From Anaerolineaceae bacterium (lineage in GTDB: Bacteria; Planctomycetota; Phycisphaerae; FEN-1346; JAACEH01): DNA of 22,235 bases. Each line of letters begins with the position of its first letter. The first letter of the stretch is position 1. The DNA is taken from positions 1 through 22,235 of the forward strand of contig JAACEH010000018.1 in NCBI GenBank assembly GCA_011682595.1, in the 5' to 3' direction. Below are positions 6,498-14,426 of this stretch, piece after piece. The notes under the pieces were generated by a model. It was not told the origin of the DNA and made no database searches. It saw only the letters and a list, made by a program, of their open reading frames with translations. The position numbers were made by a program, and so were the translations under genes.

Positions 6498-7496
6498 TCA
6501 CTCTTCCTCGACCACCTGGTCGTAGAAGCCGATGAAGTCGTCGGGCGAGTCGCCGGCACGCCACTTCATGGCTGCCCTGGGGTGCTGGTTGAGCATGCCG
6601 GTGACCAGGTACGGAATCATGTAGCCCCACTCCATCTGCCGGCTCTTCAGCAGCGGAATGAAATGCTCGCTGATGCACTTCAGAACGGGGCGCAAGCGGA
6701 ACTTCGGATTCTTCAGGAAGGCAATCAGCAACTCCAGCGGGCAGTTGCCGGCCCCGCGGCCCATGCCGTTGATCGTTCCGTCCAGCCGGTTGGCCCCGAC
6801 GATCAGCCCCTCGATCGTGTTGGCGTAGGCCAGTTGCTGATTGTTGTGCATGTGCATGCCGATCTGTTTGCCGGTTCCCTCGACCACCTTGAGGTAGTTC
6901 AGAGTCATGTCGCGGATCTGTTCGGAGTAGAGCGAACCGAAGCTGTCGACCAGGTAGATGGTGCCCACTTCGCTGTGGGCCAGAGTCTCAAGGGCCTCGG
7001 CCAGCTCGCGCTCCTGGACCGCCGAGACGGCCATTATGTTCACCGTCGTCTCGTAGCCCTTGTCGGTGGCGTCCTTGATCATGTCCAGGGCCACGGGCAA
7101 CTGGTGGATGTAGGTCGCCACGCGAATAACGTCCAGGACGCTCTGCTCTTTCGGCAGAATGTCACTGTGGTAGTCCGTCCGCTCGGCGTCGGCCATGGCA
7201 CAGAGCTTCAGGTCGGTCGGATTGTCGCCCACAATGCGGCGGATGTCGTCCTCGGGGCAATGCTTCCAGGTGCCGTATTCGTCGCGGGCGAAAATCTTCT
7301 GCGAGCCCTTGTAGCCCAACTCCATGTAGTCGATGCCGGCTTCCACGCAGCATTCGTACACGGCCCGCACGAAACCGTCCTCGAACATGTGGTTGTTGAT
7401 CAGCCCGCCGTCGCGGACCGTGCAATCGAGCACCTTGATCTCGGGCCGGTAGCTCAACCATGTTCCTTTTGCCAGGGCGTTCTTCTCGTGTTCCAT
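6498..7496 (-). CDS. DRE-TIM (HMGL-like) aldolase-family enzyme
   Basis: The 332-residue cytoplasmic protein starts at ATG 7496, preceded by AAGGGGAG. It belongs to the divalent-metal DRE-TIM barrel family (homocitrate synthase, HMG-CoA lyase, 4-hydroxy-2-oxovalerate aldolase). The signature DCTVRDGG (24-31) carries the catalytic Arg28 and the metal-ligand Asp29. LVDSFGS (182-188) forms a mid-barrel strand, and MHMHNN (214-219) supplies the metal-binding His215 and His217. The NGMGRGAGNCPLE block follows, as in aldolases of the DmpG type. It lacks the C-terminal regulatory (LeuA dimer) domain of isopropylmalate synthase. Relatives act on 2-keto-4-hydroxy acids or unknown substrates, often near sugar or surface-polymer genes. 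The exact substrate is not evident here. Confidence 0.85.
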   Translation of the reverse strand: MEHEKNALAKGTWLSYRPEIKVLDCTVRDGGLINNHMFEDGFVRAVYECCVEAGIDYMELGYKGSQKIFARDEYGTWKHCPEDDIRRIVGDNPTDLKLCAMADAERTDYHSDILPKEQSVLDVIRVATYIHQLPVALDMIKDATDKGYETTVNIMAVSAVQERELAEALETLAHSEVGTIYLVDSFGSLYSEQIRDMTLNYLKVVEGTGKQIGMHMHNNQQLAYANTIEGLIVGANRLDGTINGMGRGAGNCPLELLIAFLKNPKFRLRPVLKCISEHFIPLLKSRQMEWGYMIPYLVTGMLNQHPRAAMKWRAGDSPDDFIGFYDQVVEEE

Positions 7497-7534
7497 CTTC
7501 TCCCCTTGCCTGCTCCCGCGGCGATAGACCGCGT

Positions 7535-7563
7535 AGTGTCGCATCGCCGGGCTGATCTGTCAA
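7535..7563 (-). promoter_or_regulatory. Candidate promoter of the aldolase-family gene
   Basis: A perfect TTGACA (7563-7558) on the minus strand is followed after 17 bases by a weak -10, GACACT (7540-7535). The start would be near 7528, about 32 bases ahead of the ATG, which leaves room for the Shine-Dalgarno. Confidence 0.5.
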
Positions 7564-7604
7564 TAGCTTCCTCTGACCAAAGAACAATTGCGGGGCCCTG
7601 GTGG

Positions 7605-9502
7605 TCACTTGGCGGGTTTGCGCTGCGAGTGTTTCTTGTTATCGGACGGTCCCTGCTCCATTTCCGCTTCAAGAATCTCGCGCAAGGCCAACATGGCCGA
7701 CATGCTGTGCTGAACGTAGTCGATGCGGATTTCGTGAGTCGTCAGGCTCCGATGAAAGGCCCCCATCGTCCGCTGCGGGTCCCTGGCGTAGAGAACCGAC
7801 TCCGGCCGGAACTGCGAGTGCAACTGAAAGGCCACCCCGCGACGGATGGCCGCCAGGATCGTCTCGGCCTCTCGCCGAAATCCCGCGCCAGTCGCCAGGC
7901 CGCGCACAGCCCTTCGCTTCGCGTCGAGGTCGAGGTCGATCGCGGCGGCTTCAGGTAACCCCCAACCCAGTCCGGGAACTCGGAGGCCAAGGTCTGACTT
8001 CGAACGATCACCCCGGCCAGCCGCAGGGCGTGCTTGAGGTAAAGCTCGTCACGACGCCTGCGGTACAGTTCGTTCAGCGAATAGAGCAGCCAGTGATCAT
8101 GGCTGAGCTGGTCGTCGGTCAGCTTCCCGTCGCGGACGGTGATAATATACCTGGCCCCCTTCTGGGCCGCGTCCAGCCATCGGGCGTCGCCGTCCAGGGC
8201 GTGAATGCGAACCAGGGCCAGCAAGGCCTCGCCCGGGTAGTACTGCGAAGTAAACGACACGGCGCGACCCTCCGGCCAGGTCATCTTGTGCGGACCCAGG
8301 CGGCCGTCCGCGCCCTGGTGATTCACGATCCAGCGACCGAGCTTGAGCATCACCGGCACGTGCCGCCGATCGCCCGTCGCCTCGGTGTACCTGGCCAGGA
8401 CAATCGCCGCCAAGGCATTGCCGCCGAGTTTCGTGTAGCCCTTCTCCACAACGCACAGTTCCTCCGCCTTGTTCGAGGGGCTCGCCTTGACCTGGGCCAG
8501 CAGATACGAGAGGCCCCTTTCGGCGGATTTCAGCAGCGCCTCGTCCCGCGTCACCGCGTACAACTCCATCATCGCGTAAACCGCCCCTGAGTGGCGAAGG
8601 ATGTTGTACTTCTTGAGCGTTGTGTCATGGCCCGGCAGGTAAACGTAAGCGAACCGCCCGTCGGGTCCGACACTGCGGGCCAGGTAGGCGCCGGCCTGCT
8701 TCGCAGCCGCAAGAAGATTCTCACGCGACAGCGGGGGCGAATCTGCAGCCGTGGCGTGACCGCGATACAGGGCGATCTCCCTCCGGCCGTCCGAGAAAAA
8801 TCCCCGCGTGGTGAACAGGTAGCCGCTCAGTCGCTCGCGGCGATAGGTGTTCAGGAACGCCTGCCGCCGCTGCTTCTCCTGGCCCAGCAGCCGGCTGATG
8901 TTGGCCGGCCAGAGCCGTCCCAAATGGTCAACCAGGTTGTAAGCCACCAACTGTTCCGGCAGAAAAGCCAGTCCCGACCGCCGGTCGAAGGCCAGCCCGT
9001 GAAGACTCCGGTCGAACCGCCGGCCCGCGGCCGGATCCAGGTCGGCGACCGCCGTCACCGTGCCCACGATGTCGAGTTTCAGCCAACGGGCCTTGAGGCC
9101 CCCGCCGGTCAGCTTGCGGGCTTCGGCAATCCCCCGCTCACAGGCCTGCCGGAGCCCCTGCCCCGCCCCCATAACCACCCGGGCCGCCGTCCGCCCGTCG
9201 CTGACCGAAACAAAGATGATCCGCTTCTGTCGGTCCCCGGCCGGCGCCGCAGGAAATGTTGCCGCCTTGTCCTGCTCGCCCCGCTCTCCCGAAACAGCCG
9301 AGTGCACAAAACGAACCAGGGCCTTGCCCTCGGCATCCGAGACCTTCAGCGGCCGGCCAAGGTCGGCGAACCATATCCCCGCATCGTCGCCGCGGACACC
9401 AGCAGCCGCAGCCATTGCCGCCAACACCGCAAGCCCTGCGGCGGCGAACCGGCCGACACCCCCGGCTGCCAATTTTCTGACCGATCGCGTTGGTCGCGCC
9501 AT
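7605..9502 (-). CDS. Secreted alpha/alpha-barrel-like protein of unknown function (apparent frameshift)
   Basis: The start is ATG 9502. A long N-terminal signal (about 1-38, basic then Ala/Leu-rich, ending near VRG/DD) is followed by an unrecognised domain (about 40-260) and a helical-repeat region (about 265 to the end). That region has repeated pairs of helices and motifs such as NILRHSGAVYAM, YYPGEALLAL and DHWLLYSLNEL, which recall six-hairpin (alpha/alpha)6 enzymes (glycoside hydrolases, lyases, epimerases). The first frame is sensible up to residue 543 (ARDFG) and then degenerates. A second frame carries on with EAETILAAIRRGVAFQL and about 80 further residues to a TGA at 7607-7605. One base missing near 7869-7876 explains both. 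The expected product is about 632 residues. Function is not assigned; an extracytoplasmic carbohydrate-active role is a guess. Confidence 0.7.
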
Positions 9503-9517
9503 GTTCAGCCTGCCCCC

Positions 9518-9544
9518 TCTGTCCAGTCTGTCCAGTCTGTCCCG
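9518..9544. repeat. Short tandem repeat, 9-bp unit x3
   Basis: TCTGTCCAG occurs twice in tandem (9518-9526, 9527-9535), followed by TCTGTCCCG (9536-9544). It sits 16-42 bases upstream of the start of the alpha/alpha-barrel-like gene, in its leader or promoter. Confidence 0.8.
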
Positions 9545-9616
9545 TTACGGCTGCAACTCTCGACGAAGCCGCGCCGGTCCTTCTCCGGCGGCTTGAATTG
9601 CGGCGAGCCGGGACCG

Positions 9617-12600
9617 TCACACAGAGGAACCATCGCTTTGCTCCTTATCATCTGTTTCCGGCGGCGGCTCATCGCGGCGGACAACCGCTTCCGGTTCAAC
9701 CCAATTGCCGGTCCGCAGCCAGCGCAGGCTCCGGCGGATGTCGTTGCCGATCAGGTAAAGGCACGGCACCAGGATCAGCGTCAGCGTGGTGGCGAACATC
9801 AGGCCGAAGGCGATCGAGACGGCCATGGGCTTGAGGAACTGGGCCTGGAACGACCGCTCGAACAACAGCGGCCCGATGCCCACCACGGTGGTAATGGTGG
9901 TCAGGATGATCGGCCGGAAACGAGTGCGGGCCCCCAGTTCGACCGCTTCGTGAACCTTGCCCCCGGAGCGGACCTCGCCGTTGATGCGGTCGATCAGCAC
10001 CAGCGAGTCGTTGACCACGATGCCGGCCAGGGCCACCATGCCGAACATGCTGAGCAGCGTCACGTCGAAGCCCAGCAGCAGGTGGCCGATCACCGCCCCG
10101 ATCAGGCCGAAGGGAATGGCCACCATGATGATGATCGGCTGCACGTAGCTGCGGAACAGGGCCGCCAGGATGGTGAAGATGCCCAGCAGGGCCAGGGGGA
10201 ACCAGACTTTCAGGGCGCCGAACGACTCGGTCATCTGTTGCCGCTGTCCGCGGAGATCGAACTTCAGCCCGGGATACTGGCTGGCCAACTGATCGAAGAA
10301 GCCGCCCTTCTTGCGCAGTTTGCCGATGATCTGCTCGGCGTTGGCCACTCCCTCGACCGTATCGGCGCTGACGGTAATCACGCTGCGCCGCTTGGCGCGG
10401 CGGAGCGTCGTGTAGCCGCGACCCATGACCACCTCGGCCGCCTCGCTGAACGGAACCTCGGCCCCGCGGGGGGTGCGTATGCGCATCCGCTCGATGTCGC
10501 CCAGGCTGCGCCGCGCGGCCTGGGGGTAACGGACCATGACCTTGATTTCATCGCGACCGCGCTGAATCTTCATGCTCTCGTTACCGTAGAAAGCGCTCCG
10601 CAGTTGGCGGCCCAGGAGCTCGTTGTCGATGCCCAGCGGCTCGGCCGACGGCTTGACGCGAATCTTCATCTCCATGCTGCCCGGCAGGGCGTCGTCGCTG
10701 ATATCCGTGACGCCCTTGAACTCGGCCAGGCGGGCTTTCAGTTGCTCGGCGGCGGGCTTGACGTAATCGGTCGTCTTTCTGCTCGGCGCCAGCAGGCGGA
10801 TCTCCAGCGACTTGCCGCCCGGGCCGCCTCGCAAGGCCACGAATTCCCGGCCCAGAGCTTCGGGAATCGGGCCCGTGTTGCTGCGCCATTTTTCAATCAG
10901 TTTCTCCGACGTCGCCCGACGACCCCGTTTTTCCGAGGGCTTGAGTTCCACGATGACCTCACACAGGTGTCCTCCCGAGCTGCCGGCGCCCCTTCCTCCG
11001 GAATGCTGGCCGAGCAGCGAATAGACGCGCCGGACGATCGGCTGGCCGTCCTCGCTTGGAACCTGCTGGTTGAGTTTCAGGGCAGCCATGGTAATCTTTC
11101 TGGCCACCTCCTTGGTCCGGCTGAAGGGCGTTCCGGTGGTCAGGGTGATCCTGGCCACCAGCGTGTCGCTGTCGATCTTGGGGAACCCGGAGACGGGGAT
11201 GTGGCCGCCCATATAGGCGCCGATCATGACCATGAGCATGGAGGCGAACAGGGCCAGCGTGATGTACCGATGCCCGGTGGCCAGGCGATACAAGCGTATG
11301 AACGGCCCGTCGATAAAGGAGCGAATGGCCCTGTCGATGCGCGCCCGGGAGGCATCGGACCAGCGGATGACGGCCCAGGGATGTTCATGGCGCCGCCGTT
11401 TGGCTCGCAGGCTGTGGGCCAGGTGCGAGGGCAGAATCAGCACACACTCCAGCAGCGAAAAGGCCAGGGCGACAATCACGACTATCGGCATGATGATGAT
11501 GAACTTGCCCATGACCCCGGGAAGATGCAGCAGCGGCACAAAGGCCACCCAGGTGGTCAGCACTGCGGCGGTGACCGGCATCAGGACGCTGCGTGTGCCG
11601 GTGATGGCGGCCAGGCGCGGGGCGGTCCCCTTCTCGGTCTGGGCGTAGACGTTTTCGCCGACCACAATGGCATCGTCGACAATCAACCCCAGGGACATGA
11701 TCAGGGCGAACATGCTCATCATGTTCAGCGTCATGCCCGAGAGGTTGAGCACCAGGATAACCCCCAACAGCGAGATGGGGATGCCCATGGCCACCCACAC
11801 CGAGAGTCGCAGGCCCAGAAAAATCCACAGGATAACCAGCACCAGGCCCAAGCCCCAGAGGCCGTTGCGAACCAGCATGTCCAGGCGGTCCTGGATCAGC
11901 TTGGACATGTCGGCCCAGACTTCCAGGGTGATACCCGCGGGAAGCGTGCTGCGCTTGCGGTCAACGTACCTGCGGACGGCCTTGGCGATCTTGATGCTGT
12001 CTTCGGCGGGGGTCTTGTAGACGCTGACCAGGGCGGCCGGCTGGCCGTTAAACTGCCCGCCGACGTCCACGTCCTCGAAGCCCTCGGTCACCGTGGCGAT
12101 GTCCGACAGACGCACCACCGTCCCGTCGGGCTTCGACAGCACGATGATGCCGCGGTACTGTTCGGCCGTCTCCTTCTGGCCGGTCACGCGGACCGACAGT
12201 TCGCCGCCGCTGGTCCGCACCTTGCCGGCCGGCAGGTCGATACTGTTCTCGCGCACGGCCCGGGCAATGCGGGCCAGGGTCAGTTTATACTGCCGCAGGG
12301 CCTGCTCGGAGACCTCGATCGTAATCTCGTAGTTGCGAACACCCGAGACGCTGACCTGGGAAATCTCGGGAAGGTCGCTGAGGTCGTCGCGGATTTCCTC
12401 GGCCAGTTCCTTCAGGGTCCGCTCGTCGGTTTCGCCGGCCACGGCGACCTGAATCACGTGGCGGCGCAAGGTCATTTGCCTGACCTCGGGGTCTTCGGCG
12501 TCGTCGGGAAAATCGATCTTGTCGACTTCGCTCTTGACCTCGTCGAGCACCTTGCGGACGTCGGCCCGAGACTCCAACTCCAGTGTAACCAGGCCCATTC

Positions 12601-12859
12601 CTTCGCGGCTCTGGGAACTGATTTCCTTGATGCCCTCCAGCCGGGACAGGGGGTCCTCGATCTTCTTGCAGATGCCCTTCTCGACGTCCTCGGGCATGGC
12701 CCCGGGATAGGGAACCGATACGGTGATGACTTCCAGGCTGAACTCGGGAAACAATTCGCGCGGAATGCTGAAGGAGGCCCACAGGCCGCCGCCCAGGATA
12801 AGGATCATGAGCATGTTGGCGGCAACGGGATTGAGGACCATGCGGCGGACGATGTTCAT
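9617..12859 (-). CDS. RND-family efflux transporter (HAE1/AcrB-like inner-membrane pump)
   Basis: The 1080-residue protein is the proton-driven inner-membrane component of a tripartite exporter. The layout is the typical duplicated one: TM1 (about 12-30), a large periplasmic porter region, a TM2-TM6 block (about 335-475), TM7 (about 533-551), a second porter loop, and the last TM block to about residue 1040. LIVDDAIVVGENV in TM4 carries the paired acidic proton-relay residues D395 and D396. TM10 reads GIVVNDSLVLIDRIN, so an Asp stands near where AcrB has the key Lys, as in a known subgroup of HAE1 pumps. The ATG at 12859 overlaps the stop of the fusion-protein gene (ATGA), implying translational coupling. 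No outer-membrane TolC-like factor is encoded here. The substrate is unknown. Confidence 0.93.
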   Translation of the reverse strand: MNIVRRMVLNPVAANMLMILILGGGLWASFSIPRELFPEFSLEVITVSVPYPGAMPEDVEKGICKKIEDPLSRLEGIKEISSQSREGMGLVTLELESRADVRKVLDEVKSEVDKIDFPDDAEDPEVRQMTLRRHVIQVAVAGETDERTLKELAEEIRDDLSDLPEISQVSVSGVRNYEITIEVSEQALRQYKLTLARIARAVRENSIDLPAGKVRTSGGELSVRVTGQKETAEQYRGIIVLSKPDGTVVRLSDIATVTEGFEDVDVGGQFNGQPAALVSVYKTPAEDSIKIAKAVRRYVDRKRSTLPAGITLEVWADMSKLIQDRLDMLVRNGLWGLGLVLVILWIFLGLRLSVWVAMGIPISLLGVILVLNLSGMTLNMMSMFALIMSLGLIVDDAIVVGENVYAQTEKGTAPRLAAITGTRSVLMPVTAAVLTTWVAFVPLLHLPGVMGKFIIIMPIVVIVALAFSLLECVLILPSHLAHSLRAKRRRHEHPWAVIRWSDASRARIDRAIRSFIDGPFIRLYRLATGHRYITLALFASMLMVMIGAYMGGHIPVSGFPKIDSDTLVARITLTTGTPFSRTKEVARKITMAALKLNQQVPSEDGQPIVRRVYSLLGQHSGGRGAGSSGGHLCEVIVELKPSEKRGRRATSEKLIEKWRSNTGPIPEALGREFVALRGGPGGKSLEIRLLAPSRKTTDYVKPAAEQLKARLAEFKGVTDISDDALPGSMEMKIRVKPSAEPLGIDNELLGRQLRSAFYGNESMKIQRGRDEIKVMVRYPQAARRSLGDIERMRIRTPRGAEVPFSEAAEVVMGRGYTTLRRAKRRSVITVSADTVEGVANAEQIIGKLRKKGGFFDQLASQYPGLKFDLRGQRQQMTESFGALKVWFPLALLGIFTILAALFRSYVQPIIIMVAIPFGLIGAVIGHLLLGFDVTLLSMFGMVALAGIVVNDSLVLIDRINGEVRSGGKVHEAVELGARTRFRPIILTTITTVVGIGPLLFERSFQAQFLKPMAVSIAFGLMFATTLTLILVPCLYLIGNDIRRSLRWLRTGNWVEPEAVVRRDEPPPETDDKEQSDGSSV

Positions 12860-14268
12860 GGGCTTCTCTGCTGCTCGGCCTGTTTGGGCGGTGCCTTGGC
12901 CGCAGGCTCGTCCGGCCCCGGCGTCGGCGGCTCTTCGGTCTGCTTGTCTCGCGGCGAGTCCAGCGCCTCGACGACCATACCCACCACGGGTTTGGCGATC
13001 GGGCCGACCACAACGCGGTCGCCGTCGTTGAGTCCGCCACCGGGGAGAATCATCGCCTCCTCGCCCGCCAGACGCGACAGACGGACCTGCCGCTTCCTCA
13101 GGCGGCCGTCCTCGACGACGTAGACGCTGCCGTCGGCCAGGATCGCGCTTCGGGGCAGGATATAGACCTTGGGCAGCTTCTTGCCCAGGACCGTCACCTT
13201 GCAGAACATGTTCACGTCGAGCATCGGCTTGCCATCGTCGCCCGGCGGCGGGTTGACGACGCGGACAATCAGCGTGGCGGTTCGCGTCTCGGCCTCCAGA
13301 CCGGCCTCGATCCGCTCCAGGTAGCCCGGCCACCGGACCGGCCGGCCGGCGGCCGCACCCAGCCAGAGAACCTCGGCCCGGATGGACCGCTGGGAGGGCA
13401 GGCGCCGGCCCTGCCCGGACAGGTCGATCAGTTCACGGTCCAGCCACTGCAGGTCGCCGGCTGCAACCGAAACCGGCACTTCCATGATCTCGGTGCCGAA
13501 TAGTTCGCCGCAATTGGCCCCGGCCAGAACGCGCTCGCCGACCTCCATCAGACAACTGAGCACGCGGCCGGTCACCGGGCTCAGGATGGTGCACCGCTGC
13601 AGGTTCGTCCGGGCCTGCCTCAGCTCGACCTGTGCCGCGGCCACTTCGGCCTGCAGCTCAGATCGCCGCGGTCCGATCAGGGCCAGTTGGTTGGTGATGT
13701 TCTGGAGCTGGGCCCGGCGGGCCAGCAGGGCCTCCCGGACCTGGTCCAACTCGTCGTCGCTGGCGGCGCCGCTCTCCAGCAATTGCAGAAACCGCGATAC
13801 TTTTCGCTTGGCGACGTCGCGCCGCTCGGCCTCGATTTTCTCGGACTCTGCCAGGTTTTTCTCTTCCTGGTTCAACCTGGCCAGTTGCGCATTGAGCAAC
13901 TCAACCTGCTTCTCGGCACTCTCGACGGCCAGCAGATAATCGGTCGGGTCGATACGAAGCAGCACCTGACCCTTGGAGACGTACTTGCCGCTCAGAAAAC
14001 CCGGCGCCTTCTCGATGACGGTGCCGGTGACCTGGGGAATAATCTTCAGGCGAATGTGCGGCCGGGCCGAGCCCAGACCGGTAATCCGGACGTGCTCGTT
14101 GATTCGCGGCGCCAACGGCGGGGCCAGAACCTGGGGAACCACCATCTCCGGCCTGGTTTCCTCGGCCTTCTTGACATGGGTGGCCATCCAGCGAGCCGTG
14201 TAGCCGGCGACAACCAGCACGGCCAGCGAAAGAACGATGGTCAGAATGATGCGGAGTCTGGTCTTCAT
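12856..14268 (-). CDS. Periplasmic adaptor (membrane fusion protein) of the RND pump
   Basis: The 470-residue HlyD/AcrA-type adaptor links the inner-membrane pump to an outer-membrane channel. An N-terminal membrane anchor (about 7-24) is followed by a first lipoyl half (IPQVTGTVIEKAPGFLSG). A long coiled-coil hairpin (about 115-215, rich in Glu, Gln, Arg, Leu) comes next, then the second lipoyl half (ILSPVTGRVLSCLMEVGERV). The beta-barrel and membrane-proximal domains follow, and a Pro/Glu/Lys-rich tail ends the protein. The start at 14268 puts the basic MKTR and TM at the N-terminus; the open frame extends 12 codons further to a TTG without better support. No good Shine-Dalgarno is seen. 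It is the first gene of the two-gene operon. Confidence 0.92.
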   Translation of the reverse strand: MKTRLRIILTIVLSLAVLVVAGYTARWMATHVKKAEETRPEMVVPQVLAPPLAPRINEHVRITGLGSARPHIRLKIIPQVTGTVIEKAPGFLSGKYVSKGQVLLRIDPTDYLLAVESAEKQVELLNAQLARLNQEEKNLAESEKIEAERRDVAKRKVSRFLQLLESGAASDDELDQVREALLARRAQLQNITNQLALIGPRRSELQAEVAAAQVELRQARTNLQRCTILSPVTGRVLSCLMEVGERVLAGANCGELFGTEIMEVPVSVAAGDLQWLDRELIDLSGQGRRLPSQRSIRAEVLWLGAAAGRPVRWPGYLERIEAGLEAETRTATLIVRVVNPPPGDDGKPMLDVNMFCKVTVLGKKLPKVYILPRSAILADGSVYVVEDGRLRKRQVRLSRLAGEEAMILPGGGLNDGDRVVVGPIAKPVVGMVVEALDSPRDKQTEEPPTPGPDEPAAKAPPKQAEQQRSP

Positions 14269-14278
14269 GCCGTCCAAG

Positions 14279-14308
14279 ACAATAACACAGACCGGACCCC
14301 ACAATCAA
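14279..14308 (-). promoter_or_regulatory. Weak candidate promoter of the MFP-RND operon
   Basis: On the minus strand TTGATT (14308-14303) and TATTGT (14284-14279) are 18 bases apart, each matching four of six consensus positions. The start would lie only about four bases before the adaptor ATG. The rest of the 158-nt spacer (14269-14426) shows only a small TTTGCA/TGCAAA hairpin (14398-14417) without a T run. Confidence 0.25.
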
Positions 14309-14426
14309 CGCCCTATTGGTGCCGGTTCCTCAACGGATGAAGGAGCCGCAGCGGGCAGAGAGACCCCGACTGTGCCTTTCATCTTTTCCCCACCTCTTTT
14401 GCAGCGACGCATGCAAAGCCTTTGTC

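Noticed and set aside
8591..13123. A 1510-codon open frame on the plus strand opposite the RND pump and the alpha/alpha-barrel-like gene.
   Set aside because: It is antisense to well-supported genes. Its product is rich in His, Gln, Gly and Arg without domains, as expected from the mirror frame of GC-rich coding DNA with strong third-position bias.
14305..14382. A 25-codon ORF with a GGGG site upstream of the adaptor gene, possibly a leader peptide.
   Set aside because: The peptide (MKGTVGVSLPAAAP...) shows no regulatory codon bias, and no attenuator follows it. It is too short to support without conservation.
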